Origin: Kineosporia rhizophila
GTDB taxonomy: Bacteria > Actinomycetota > Actinomycetes > Actinomycetales > Kineosporiaceae
Reading direction: 5' to 3'
DNA length: 64,000 bases
NCBI RefSeq assembly: GCF_021277265.1
Contig: NZ_JAJSOH010000034.1
Location: 1 to 64,000 of the forward strand
This document shows positions 14,001 through 64,000 of the stretch, piece by piece. The translations under genes and the position numbers were made by a program. The stretch's first letter is position 1. Every line of letters starts with the position of its first letter. The notes under the pieces are model-generated. The model made no database searches. It worked only from the letters and a program-made list of their open reading frames with translations, and was not told the DNA's origin.

Positions 14001-15444
14001 CGTTCAGGGCCTCGGGGCTCTTCGCCGTGACCACCCACGGTCCGGGGGCGCCCCCAGCCTGCTCCGAAAGGCCCTCGACGGGCGCCTCTTCGAGGATGAT
14101 GTGGGCATTGGTCCCGGAGACCCCGAACGAGGAGACGCCTGCCCGGCGGGGCTGCCCGGTGCCGGACCACTCGGTGTTCTCGGTCAGCAGGCGCACCTCG
14201 CCCTGCGTCCAGTCCACCTTGGCGGTCGGGGCATCGACGTGCAGGGTGCGCGGGGCGATCCCGTGGCGCAGGGCCAGGACCATCTTGATGATCCCGGCCA
14301 CCCCGGCCGCGGCCTGGGTGTGGCCGATGTTCGACTTCAGTGAGCCGATCAGCAGCGGACGCCCCGCCGGGCGGTCCTGACCGTAGGTGGCCAGTAGGGC
14401 CTGAGCCTCGATCGGGTCACCCAGGACGGTCCCGGTGCCGTGCGCCTCGACGACGTCCACGTCGGCCGGAGCGAGTCCGGCGGCGGCCAGTGCCGAGCGG
14501 ATCACCCGTTGCTGGGCCGGGCCGTTGGGCGCGGTGAGGCCGTTGGAGGCGCCGTCCTGGTTGACCGCGCTGGAGCGGATCAGGGCCAGGACACGGTGGC
14601 CCTGACGCTGTGCCTCGGACAACCGCATGAGCACCAGGACGCCGCCGCCCTCCGCCCATCCGGCACCGTCGGCGGAGTCGGCGAAGGCCTTGCAGCGCCC
14701 GTCGTGGGCCATGCCCTCCTGTGCGGAGAACCCGAAGAACGCACCGGGCGTGGCCATCACGGTCACCCCGCCGACCAGGGCGGCCGAGCACTCACCCTTA
14801 CGCAGGGCGCCCGCGGCCAGGTGCACCGCGACCGAGGAGGAGGAACAGGCCGTGTCCACCGACAGGGCCGGTCCCTGCAGCCCGAGCACGTAGGCGATCC
14901 GCCCGGAGGCCACGCTCTGCGAGCCGCCGGTGATCAGGTGCCCGCTCAGGTCGTCCGCCGAGGCGGCCGCCACCTCGGTGTAGTGCGAGGCGAAGGTGCC
15001 GACGAAGACGCCGGTGTCGCTGCCGTGCAGCGACTGCGGCCGGATGCCCGCGTCCTCCAAAGCCTCCCATGACATCTCCAGCAGCAGGCGCTGCTGGGGG
15101 TCCATGGCCAGGGCCTCGCGCGGTGAGATGCCGAAGAAGCCGGCGTCGAACTCGTCGGCGCCCACCAGGAAGCCGCCCTGCACCGACGTGAGGCCGGCCG
15201 CGGCCAGTTCAGCGAGGTCCCAGCCGCGTCCGGCGGGCACCGGGCCGACGCCGTCCCGGCCGGAGAGCACCAGGTCCCACAGGTCGTCCGGGCCGGTGAC
15301 CCCACCGGGCAGACGGCAGGACATGCCCACGATCGCGATCGGCTCGTTCTGCCGGTCCTCGACCTCACGCAGGCGCCGCTGGACCTCGCGCGAGTCGGCG
15401 ATCGCCCGCTTGAGGTAGGAACGAAGCTGCTCCTCGTTGGACAT
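1..15444 (-). CDS. Type I modular PKS subunit C, partial (modules 10-12, continues)
   Basis: The first 5148 residues of a PKS subunit whose C-terminus lies beyond position 1. Residues 1-33 are a charged coiled-coil docking region (MSNEEQLRSYLKRAI and on). Domains by approximate residue: KS10 34-456 (Cys200), AT10 552-859 (Ser643), DH10 906-1182, KR10 1386-1569, ACP10 1696-1776 (Ser1733); KS11 1792-2216 (Cys1967), AT11 2316-2622 (Ser2412), DH11 2669-2949, KR11 3102-3296, ACP11 3372-3451 (Ser3411); KS12 3472-3886 (Cys3635), AT12 3996-4299 (Ser4086), DH12 4349-4626 (His4385), KR12 4812-4999, ACP12 from 5086 (Ser5126), cut at the edge inside the helix after the DSL motif. All these catalytic codons share one frame, so the gene is intact as far as visible. 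The ATG at 15444 has AGGAG 10 nt upstream and lies 82 bp after subunit B. Its docking region should receive the chain from module 9. Confidence 0.96.
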   Translation of the reverse strand, partial: MSNEEQLRSYLKRAIADSREVQRRLREVEDRQNEPIAIVGMSCRLPGGVTGPDDLWDLVLSGRDGVGPVPAGRGWDLAELAAAGLTSVQGGFLVGADEFDAGFFGISPREALAMDPQQRLLLEMSWEALEDAGIRPQSLHGSDTGVFVGTFASHYTEVAAASADDLSGHLITGGSQSVASGRIAYVLGLQGPALSVDTACSSSSVAVHLAAGALRKGECSAALVGGVTVMATPGAFFGFSAQEGMAHDGRCKAFADSADGAGWAEGGGVLVLMRLSEAQRQGHRVLALIRSSAVNQDGASNGLTAPNGPAQQRVIRSALAAAGLAPADVDVVEAHGTGTVLGDPIEAQALLATYGQDRPAGRPLLIGSLKSNIGHTQAAAGVAGIIKMVLALRHGIAPRTLHVDAPTAKVDWTQGEVRLLTENTEWSGTGQPRRAGVSSFGVSGTNAHIILEEAPVEGLSEQAGGAPGPWVVTAKSPEALNEQAARLAQHLRTHPHLPAEAVAASLLGRTRFDHRLVVLGPTRDALLSGLDTFVAGQPSATTVHGRVRPGPLGVLFSGQGAQRLGMGRELHAGNPVFHRAFEEVAAELGRHLEHPLTDVLWGEDGDLLDQTGWAQPALFAIEVALYRVLEATGVRPAYLSGHSVGEIAAVHVSGALNLADACRLVAARGRLMQALPAGGAMMAIEASQADVRPYLSAEVALAAVNGPASLVLAGPEAAVTEAAGHLARAGRRTHRLKVSHAFHSALVDPMMGAFQQVLETLTWHEPTVPMVSTLTAGPVAVGEFGTVGYWQRQARGTVRFADAVRRLEELGVRTLVEVGPSGALAAAAAEIVSAETMTVALQRGRENSESNGLESALATLTVRGLPITWGPAPLRPIPLPTYAFQRRRYWPTPAPQTGDVSGAGLMPAGHPMLGATVVLPESGGTLFTGRISTRTHPWLAGHVVRGAIVLPGTAFAELALWAGAGLGCPRIAELTLHSPLVLEPGVGCLLQVLLTPGETTAEQWTFVVHARPEDSQEWTRHAGGTLTPAHAPEPVFVWPPAAPEISLEGVYPAAAEGGLLYGEAFQGLTRAWKAGEQVWSEVALTDDAGDYGIHPALLDAVLHAALLLDDRQGSGLPFVFEDVQLYASGASRVRAHVRRTAAGKLRVQVSDEAGSPVLTVGSLLTRPLPQGPLSGSPGSTESTDTVVLQPRWNRITAPGAERDVTVARLADLSDGQTGPEAAFFEIPTAGGDVLADTRQRTAAVLETVQHFLAQDAWARTRLIVITWGAVSTSHDDVATDLGAAAIWGLVRSAQSENPGRIVLLDLPAPEPLAGQTPAGGPAVLVWAGPALATGHPQLALRAGELLIPSLVPFDQAPAHDPRTAWAVARPDTVPGGACAAEAGSGTVLITGGTGGLGMVLARHLVLQHQVRSLLLVSRRGPSAEGVSDLVAELEEAGARVVVQAADVADRESVRHLLAAHPDLTAIVHTAGVVDDGAITSLTPERMHTVFAPKAEAAWHLHKLTADRDLRAFVVFSSLAGQFGTPGQANYAAANLFLDTLMQSRRAAGLPGTSLAWGAWAPTTGLTARLSEADQKRIERSGLPPLSLEQGLRLMDHALGLASDDDDRDPSQDPSQDPSQDPSQDPSQDGAGGPARRTGPAVLGLTRLAPADLRAAGAVPWLLRDLVPAAVPTARAGKVVPTGDFARKWAALSEADRPGFLLRLVTGHVAAALGHPDGAGLETTVQFRDLGFDSLTAIDLRNRLSGVTGLSLAASLVFDYPTITALADRLADLLDQSPAASASAAGPPPVLADADDPIVITGMACRAPGGVNNPDQLWDMVLQGRDGISPFPEDRGWDLELLLGADGPGSGISVTAEGGFLHGAADFDAGFFGISPREALGADPQQRLLLETSWEALENAGIDPSSLRGSPVGVFMGAMTSNYMEVAARSADDLIGQLVTGGTLSVTAGRLSYVLGLQGPSVTVDTACSSSLVALHWASQALRAGECTAALVGGVTVMATPDAFVGFSAQGGLAGNGRCKAYSDNADGTGWSEGVGVLVVQRLSDARRQGRRVLAVVRSSAVNSDGASNGLTAPNGPAQQRVIRQALAAAGLGPADVDVVEGHGTGTVLGDPIEAQALLATYGQERPAHNPVLLGSLKSNVGHTQAAAGVLGLIKMIQAMRHGIAPQTLHAQQPSTKVDWTQGELQLLTENTTWPATDRPRRAAVSSFGVSGTNAHVIIEAPHEQPAPLTPPDRPMPVSALTPWLLSARSPQQVRTQASQLLRALRTHAQEPDLADVGVSLLSRTHFEHRAVVLGRSLDEMLTELANLAADGSPMRTGSGSLAVMFAGQGSQRIGMGRELHAASAVFAEAFDAVAAELNGHLERPLQEVVWGEEPGLLADTGWAQPALFAVEVALYRLLTSLGPEPAYLVGHSVGEIAAAHVSGLLSLPEAARLVSARGRLMQALPGGGVMMSARMARQEAERLVRGTGVVIAAVNGPESVVFSGERDRVSELAAGLKVKTSWLRVSHAFHSPLMDPMLKDFQAVLDTLTWHEPRIPIVSTLTAQVAGPEMASPEYWVRQLREPVDFASAVARLEELGATTLVEAGPDAALTTAAQYTCSPQVSTVALLRGRDRPESSDVMTALAALHGRGVPITWDGFYPGGRHVELPTYPFAHEHYWPSAPLSGQDVHGAGLRATGHPLLGAVLTRPDGAETVLTGHLSLRTHPWLADHRIGEEIVVPGTGLAEIAIQAGDQVGRPRLAELALEEPLVLPARGASQLQVTVTENETGRWGVTIHSRPEHEQRWTRHASGVLQEPQPLAGEALEEWPPAAEPVDVSGLYPATAATGLLYGPAFQGLTRAWQQDRQVWAEVELPTNVGVQGYGIHPALFDAVLHAAAFLGQEQAPQLPFVFTDVQMWASGARQVRVRIEDAGEDGRVRVAVADALGNPLLSVGSLLTRPLPEGGLRAPDDTVALVPRWSPVTLPPAATAVGHLLLPVASGGGPMLDDVHALTAHTLQRLQGWLEDPAPGQENLVVLTHGAVTTGPGNTVSDLPAAAVWGLVRAAQNENPGRILLLDLDQPAAEPEASLIGAAFAAGELQVAVRDGIAHTPALVPAGPSSPAAEPAPISGPVLITGGTGGLGSSIARHLAATTPGVELLLVSRRGPEADGAQALVADLTEAGAQVTIAACDVSDRPALAALMARHPVRGVVHTAGVLDDGVLTSLSAERLQRVLRPKADAAWHLHELAGDLDLFVVFSSIAGQIGAPGQGNYAAANVFADTLVQWRRQQGLTGTSMAWGPWNAEAGLISGLAQADRERMDRAGLPPLDHRQGLNLFDRALSTDQALLALTRIDRDALRRNGVPPILRTLAGPAPRTRPVVSSGLTRRWDGAGAADRPRLLRDLVRAEVAAVLGHTSAEAIETGTPLRELGFDSLSSMELRNRLGAATGLSLPASLVFDHPTVSALADHLAELLGVSGPSEGGRVSSRPLVDAGDDPIVIVGMACRYPGEVATPDDLWNLVAEGREGITPFPTDRGWDLSDLDFTPEGGFLHEAAHFDATFFGISPREALAADPQQRLLLETSWEALENAGIDPAGLAGAQVGVFAGALQSGYSEVASRSAEDIAGHLVTGGSQSVLSGRVSYVLGLQGPTMTIDTACSSSLVALHLAAQALRAGECTMALAGGVTVMATPGTFAGFALQGGLAGDGRCKAYADAADGTGWSEGAGMLVLQRLSDARRQGRRVLAVVRSSAVNSDGASNGLTAPNGPSQQRVVRQALAAAGLRPGDVDAVEGHGTGTVLGDPIEAQALLATYGQERETPLYLGSLKSNIGHTQAAAGVGGIIKMIMAMRHGLLPRTLHLDQPSTKVDWSTGSLELLAHEQAWPQLPAGRPRRSAVSSFGVSGTNAHVILEAPEADDAVFPAGPASAPTLSGNTVPWLITARTEPALRDQAARLHAHLTARPDAAPQDVAWSLLEHRSRFAQRAAITGTTREELLNGLAALASGEPTANAVTGAARAGDGVVFIFPGQGGQWTGMAVDLLIESTVFAERMQACQEALAPFVDWRLADVLGDEAALERVEVVQPALWAVMVSLAGVWRSLGVEPTAVVGHSQGEIAALCVAGGLSLQDGARVVALRSRAVAEELAGRGGMVAVALPRAEAEKLAKGTTLCAAVVNSPGSTVLSGAVADVRAIAARCEADGVRARILPVDYASHSTQVDALRERLLRELAPVTPQPASVVVYSTVTGAPLDPLQADAAYWVENLRSTVCFEDALRSLAGAGHRSFLEIGPHPVLLGAVQETIADAVVTGTLRRQEGGADRVVAALAELAVSGVEGDLRDVLGAARPLDLPTYAFQQQRFWPDTLLASDVSEAGLAPTRHPMLGAAVPLPEDAGTVLTGRLSLHTHPWLGDHRVRGLAVLPGTGLIELALRAGEEVGAAHLAELTLEAPLLVPDQASLSIRVTVSAQKEPDESWRVAVHSRAGEDQEWTRHAWGVLDRRESAGQALAWPPAGVSPVDLAGFYREEGREFEDIHYGPAFQGLQAVWAGPDGDTWAEIALPDGLDDERFGLHPALFDAVLHAALAAAGTNAEAPDESPHLPFMFTDVQVHAGGATRLRARITREASDRISITATDPAGGPVLTVGALLSRPLPDGPLVIAGTNDSVVLGLEWTPIEAPAPAAAPGWSVTADLSTSGFTEPRPAGLVLSVPTTDPATVGDSQQAADRALEVTTWALEQLQSWLSRDELAATHLVVLTRSAVHTGPGHPVTDLPAAAVWGLVRSAQSENPGRITLLDIPTGIEVPEPAAIAALVATGEPQLVMDPTPRAPRLTRRRAGAEAVNIPDGQILITGGTGGLGRALARHLVLRHGARDLLLVSRRGTAAEGTGQLVAELSAHGARVRIEACDVSDRSALAALLKGRVLGGVVHTAGVLDDGVINSLTPERLQRVLRPKVDAVAHLSELAELTDPGLFVVFSSMAGLLGGPGQGNYAAANVYLDALMQQRHQAGRPGRSQAWGLWTSETGLGGTLSAGDLQRMARNGMPPLSVQEGLSLFDQALAVDEPVLGLTRLDPVLLRRPDRLPPLLSSLAPRAVRRAAGAAQEQPGSIAQRWLALPAQQRPDYLRQAVRAEVAAALGHASGEGIDADREFRELGFDSLTALELRNRLSAGTGLTLPATL
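5095..10070 (-). other. Module 11: KS-AT(malonyl)-DH-KR-ACP
   Basis: KS11 has Cys1967. AT11 has ADTGWAQPALF, GHSVG (Ser2412) and HAFH, for malonyl-CoA. The DH motif is HRIGEEIVVP, the same shifted-Gly variant as in module 7, with HPALFDAVLH. The KR has GGTGGLG, LDDG and NYAAAN (B type). ACP11 reads LGFDSLSSMEL (Ser3411). Predicted result: a second disubstituted alkene conjugated with that of module 10. Confidence 0.92.
10120..15345 (-). other. Module 10: KS-AT(malonyl)-DH-KR-ACP
   Basis: Read from the minus strand. KS10 has Cys200 of subunit C in TACSSS. AT10 has DQTGWAQPALF, GHSVG (Ser643) and HAFH, for malonyl-CoA. The DH has HVVRGAIVLP and HPALLDAVLH. The KR has GGTGGLG, VDD and NYAAAN (B type). 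A (DPSQ)5 repeat is inserted near the end of the KR, before GPAVLGLTRL. ACP10 has LGFDSL (Ser1733). Predicted result: a disubstituted alkene. Confidence 0.92.
10561..10620. repeat. 12-bp tandem repeat, five perfect copies
   Basis: The plus-strand unit gtcctggctcgg occurs five times head to tail without a mismatch. In the subunit C frame each unit encodes Asp-Pro-Ser-Gln, giving (DPSQ)5 after an acidic DDDD run, at the C-terminal edge of KR10 where other modules have a short loop. The unit is a multiple of three, so copy-number changes would leave the frame intact. Confidence 0.97.
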
Positions 15445-15526
15445 TACCTGTCAACTCCTGTCGTCCGGTTCACATGGCGGCGTCGGGCCGGCCGGGTCGT
15501 CCTGACCTGGCCGGGTCGCTGCCGTC
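15445..15526 (-). promoter_or_regulatory. Short intergenic gap before PKS subunit C, with ribosome binding site
   Basis: 82 bp between the stop of subunit B and the ATG of subunit C. AGGAG (15455-15459, minus strand) is the likely ribosome binding site, 10 nt before the ATG. A 10-bp direct repeat ggccgggtcg occurs at 15490-15499 and 15509-15518. I see no convincing terminator hairpin or promoter, so B and C are probably cotranscribed. Confidence 0.6.
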
Positions 15527-61824
<46,298 letters not shown>

Positions 61825-61832
61825 TGGCAAGG

Positions 61833-61837
61833 CTCCC
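61833..61837 (-). promoter_or_regulatory. Ribosome binding site of PKS subunit A
   Basis: GGGAG on the minus strand lies 8 nt before the ATG at 61824, in the 29-nt gap after the acyltransferase stop. The upstream in-frame ATG at 61845 has no comparable site. Confidence 0.65.
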
Positions 61838-61853
61838 AGCTGCATGGCATCGA

Positions 61854-62795
61854 TCAGGTCCGGCCGGCCAGGGCGGGGGTGGGCCGCAGGGCGGAGCGCG
61901 GGTCCACCCGGACCACCCGGAAGTGGCGCCTGGTGCTGTCCAGTCGGTGAAAGAGCGGGTCGGCCCCGGCCAGGTGCACGGTCCGCACCCCGTGGGCGGT
62001 CAGCGAGGCGACCACCGCGGGCCAGGAGAAGGGCCGGTCGAAGGTGTTCAGCAGCATCTCCCGTACCCCCTGCGCGGTGTCTGCCACCGTGCCGTCCTGG
62101 TCGGTGACCACGGGCAGGGCGGGCTCGCGGAACGTCAGCGCGGGCAGCACTTCGGCGGCGACGGTCTCGCGCAGGCCCCCGAAGAGCACCGAGTGCGCAG
62201 GGGGGCGCATCGTGTGCATGTTGTAGCCGCCGAGGGCACCGATCTCCCGGCGGAACTGCGCCAGCCGGGTCTCGCTGAGGGTGATCATGGCAAAGCCCTG
62301 GTCCAGGTCGCCCGACAGCTCCAGGCGTTCCCCACGGGCGTTCCACTCCCCCAGAAGCGTCGTCAGTTTCTCGTCCGGCACCCGCACCACGGTCTGGGTG
62401 ACCAGATCGGTGTGTTCGTTCTCGAAGTAGGCGCGCTCCTGACGGGCCATCCCCACGGTGGCGCGCACCCCGTCCTCAAAAGACAGGCAACCACTGAGAA
62501 CGGCCGTGGCCCGGACCCCGAAACTGGGCCCGGCGCAGTAGGCCGGGCTCGCGGTGAGCAGGGCCCGCTCGGCCAGCGCCAGGGAACTGATCAGCGAGGC
62601 GACCTGGGCGGCCTCGGAGTAGTCGTCCTCGCCCGAGTCGTGCAGGCGCTGCAGAACCGGGTAACCGAGCACGGTCCGGGCCCGGCGCAGCAGCGGGCGC
62701 GCGAACTGGTCCAGCGCCAGGAACCGGCCCAGGTCGGCGAACGTGGCACCGGCCAGGCCGGGGAAGACGACAGCGTCGTGATCCGTACCGCTCAT
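61854..62795 (-). CDS. Discrete acyltransferase, probable starter-unit loader
   Basis: A 313-residue stand-alone protein of the FabD/AT family. Seen: an N-terminal VVFPGLAG in place of the usual FPGQG; a nucleophile elbow GPSFG (residues 89-93, Ser91) where the family has GHSxG; LSFEDGVR just after it; and a PAHS motif with the likely catalytic His201. Aligned with module ATs (RGRLMQ), the segment RQERAYF puts Gln119 where the Arg that pairs with the malonyl carboxylate usually stands. Family knowledge: ATs without this Arg handle monocarboxylic acyl groups, as in PKS loading domains and the VinK type that shuttles aminoacyl chains. I infer that it loads the starter onto the ACP-only loading domain of the next gene. 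The ATG at 62795 overlaps the upstream TGA (TGATG); a GTG at 62798 is possible. I see no clear ribosome binding site, so translation is probably coupled. It could instead be an editing enzyme. Confidence 0.8.
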   Translation of the reverse strand: MSGTDHDAVVFPGLAGATFADLGRFLALDQFARPLLRRARTVLGYPVLQRLHDSGEDDYSEAAQVASLISSLALAERALLTASPAYCAGPSFGVRATAVLSGCLSFEDGVRATVGMARQERAYFENEHTDLVTQTVVRVPDEKLTTLLGEWNARGERLELSGDLDQGFAMITLSETRLAQFRREIGALGGYNMHTMRPPAHSVLFGGLRETVAAEVLPALTFREPALPVVTDQDGTVADTAQGVREMLLNTFDRPFSWPAVVASLTAHGVRTVHLAGADPLFHRLDSTRRHFRVVRVDPRSALRPTPALAGRT

Positions 62796-63922
62796 CACTC
62801 GACCGGAAAGAGGGCTTGGTAGAAGGGCGTTTTGCGAAACTGCGACGAGTGGTGACCCGAACTCCAGCGCAGGGGCACCGGCGGGCCGAGCCGGCGGTGC
62901 AGGGTGCCGGTCAGGGCGTAGTCCGGGTGGACGCCGTCGTCGCTGAGCTCGGTGCTCCAGGTGAACTCGAACCGGTCACCCTCACGCACCGGCAGCCCGG
63001 CCTGAGACAGCGGCGCGTACACCGGTGTCCAGCTGCTGGGCTGGATCAGGGAGTCGAGGGGGTCACCGGTGCCGTCGGGGTCGACCCACAGCCGCATGCC
63101 CAGAGCCAGGCCGTGCAGCCGGCCGGCCTTGCCGAAGTGGATCTGGGCGGCGTCGGTGCTCTCCGGCTGCAGGTCGCCGTTGAAGTGCAGCGTCTCGACC
63201 TCGGCGGCCCCACTCAGGTAGGCCAGGTCCTGCCGGGCCGGGTTGTCCTGCAGGCCGACCAGGCACAGCCGTAAGTCAAAGGGACGAGAGAGACAGTTGA
63301 ACACCTGGCCCACGTAGTCCAGAACGAACAGCGGGAACGCCGGCGGCTCGGCGGTGACTGCACCCAGGTCGAGGCCGACCACGGTGGTCACGCTCACGTG
63401 CGGGATGAACAGGCCGTCCGGCTTGACCAGGCGCTCACGGGCGTCGCGCAGCACCGAACCGGCGCCCTCCGAGCCACCCAGAGTGCCGATGATCTCCGAG
63501 ACGCACAGGTCGACGCGCTCGGGCAGGCTGATCTCGGTGGACAGGCCCTCCACCACGGTGACCCGGTCGCTGTAGCCGGCCTCCTCGATGACCTGCCGGG
63601 CGATCTGCGCGGACTTGGGGATGACCTCCACCGCCCACACGTGTTGCGCTCCGGCGCGTGCGGCCGCGAGGGCCCAGACCGCGTCCTGGCCCGTACCGAT
63701 GTCCAGGACCGTGCGCCCAGGAGCGTGCTTGGCCACGGCTGCGGCGTACTGCTGCATCCGCAGTTCGTCGTTCAGCATCTGCCCGTAGGCGAAGTTGTCG
63801 TACAGCGGGTACTCGCCGATGGAAGGGAACAGCCAGACCGGCGGGTCGTCCTCGTACGCGCAGGCCCGGACCGGCAGCCTCCGGCCGGCCGCCTCGACCT
63901 CGGCAACGAATGCGCGAGTCAT
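62795..63922 (-). CDS. PRMT-like SAM-dependent methyltransferase
   Basis: A 375-residue class I methyltransferase of the protein-arginine-methyltransferase fold. Seen: the PRMT-like N-terminal pattern YDNFAYGQML (residues 41-50); SAM motif I VLDIGTGQD (72-80); an acidic residue after strand 2 (Glu99); a segment SEIIGTLGGSE (142-152) that matches in length and spacing the PRMT double-E loop (Glu143, Glu152); and, where PRMTs have THW, the sequence SSW (296-298) followed by LPVREGD. In PRMTs the double-E loop binds a guanidinium group, so a guanidino or amidino small-molecule substrate tied to the PKS starter is plausible, but this is inference. An O- or C-methyltransferase is the alternative. 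The ATG at 63922 is preferred over the TTG three bases upstream because GGAAGG lies 5 nt before it, and an in-frame TGA closes the frame a few codons further up. It is the first gene of the apparent operon; its TGA overlaps the next start. Codon 217 is a rare TTA. Confidence 0.85.
   Translation of the reverse strand: MTRAFVAEVEAAGRRLPVRACAYEDDPPVWLFPSIGEYPLYDNFAYGQMLNDELRMQQYAAAVAKHAPGRTVLDIGTGQDAVWALAAARAGAQHVWAVEVIPKSAQIARQVIEEAGYSDRVTVVEGLSTEISLPERVDLCVSEIIGTLGGSEGAGSVLRDARERLVKPDGLFIPHVSVTTVVGLDLGAVTAEPPAFPLFVLDYVGQVFNCLSRPFDLRLCLVGLQDNPARQDLAYLSGAAEVETLHFNGDLQPESTDAAQIHFGKAGRLHGLALGMRLWVDPDGTGDPLDSLIQPSSWTPVYAPLSQAGLPVREGDRFEFTWSTELSDDGVHPDYALTGTLHRRLGPPVPLRWSSGHHSSQFRKTPFYQALFPVE
63272..63274 (-). 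promoter_or_regulatory. Rare TTA leucine codon in the methyltransferase gene
   Basis: Codon 217 of the methyltransferase (in RPFDLRL) is TTA. In streptomycetes TTA is read only by the developmentally controlled bldA tRNA, so the first gene of this operon may be under such control. The other plus-strand taa triplets I checked inside the PKS genes are out of frame. Confidence 0.6.
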
Positions 63923-64000
63923 CAAAGCCTTCCGGTAGTGCGATCACCAAGATCGAAAACCCTCGTTCCGGAAAGGTTTCTGGCTGCAGCGGCCGCGTCC
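63923..64000 (-). promoter_or_regulatory. Leader upstream of the first gene, edge of window
   Basis: The 78 bp to the right of the methyltransferase start are less G+C-rich than the coding sequence (a gttttc run on the minus strand) and contain the ribosome binding site. A promoter may lie here or just outside; I cannot name -35/-10 elements with confidence. Confidence 0.35.
63928..63933 (-). promoter_or_regulatory. Ribosome binding site of the methyltransferase gene
   Basis: GGAAGG on the minus strand lies 5 nt before the ATG at 63922. This spacing favours the ATG over the adjacent TTG as start. Confidence 0.7.

Noticed and set aside
15490..15518. Direct repeat between subunits B and C as an operator or attachment site
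   Set aside because: Two 10-bp G+C-rich copies are expected by chance in this composition. There is no dyad symmetry, and no integrase is nearby.
61825..62346. N-terminal extension of PKS subunit A by 174 codons
   Set aside because: The extension overlaps the discrete acyltransferase in another frame and has no homology. The ATG at 61824 has a ribosome binding site and is followed directly by the loading ACP.

Overview
This window is one stretch of a very large modular type I polyketide synthase (PKS) cluster. Base composition is uniformly high in G+C, reading frames are strongly G/C-biased at the third codon position, and the KS, AT and docking sequences are of actinobacterial type, so the source is very probably a filamentous actinomycete. 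I cannot place it to genus. Every gene I can support lies on the minus strand, so biosynthetic order runs from the right end (64,000) to the left end (1). The assembly line is not finished at position 1: there is no thioesterase, and the last acyl carrier protein is cut by the window edge.

Layout in transcription order: (1) 63922-62795, a PRMT-like SAM-dependent methyltransferase that keeps a double-E loop; (2) 62795-61854, a discrete acyltransferase; (3) 61824-43288, PKS subunit A (6178 aa), with a stand-alone loading ACP and modules 1-4; (4) 43291-15527, PKS subunit B (about 9250 aa), with modules 5-9; (5) 15444-1, PKS subunit C (5148 aa visible), with modules 10-12 and continuing outside. 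Genes 1/2 and A/B overlap at stop/start (TGATG and ATGA), and B and C are 82 bp apart, so all five look like one operon. Numbering modules from 1 assumes that subunit A starts the line, which its ACP-only N-terminus supports.

Domain reading: M1 KS-(dead AT)-AT(methylmalonyl)-ACP; M2 KS-AT(malonyl)-dead DH-KR-ACP; M3 KS-AT(methylmalonyl)-dead DH-KR-ACP; M4 KS-AT(malonyl)-KR(A type)-ACP; M5 KS-AT(methylmalonyl)-DH-KR-ACP; M6 KS-AT(malonyl)-DH-KR-ACP; M7 KS-AT(methylmalonyl)-DH-ER-KR-ACP; M8 KS-AT(methylmalonyl)-DH-KR-ACP; M9 KS-AT(methylmalonyl-like, divergent)-DH-ER-KR-ACP; M10 and M11 KS-AT(malonyl)-DH-KR-ACP; M12 KS-AT(methylmalonyl)-DH-KR-ACP. By colinearity the chain would carry, from the starter end: a ketone, three hydroxyls, a diene, a saturated unit, an alkene, a saturated unit, and then a conjugated triene. 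Methyl branches would come from modules 1, 3, 5, 7, 8, 9 and 12.

The most unusual part is the initiation end. A free acyltransferase appears to have lost the carboxylate-binding Arg of malonyl-type ATs, the loading module is only an ACP with a variant GLGSL motif, module 1 carries a vestigial second AT, and a PRMT-fold methyltransferase with a preserved guanidinium-binding double-E loop sits directly upstream. My working hypothesis (inference) is a non-malonyl starter, possibly amino- or guanidino-acyl, that is loaded in trans and N-methylated. The genes that would make such a starter are not in the window. I did not recognise the final product.
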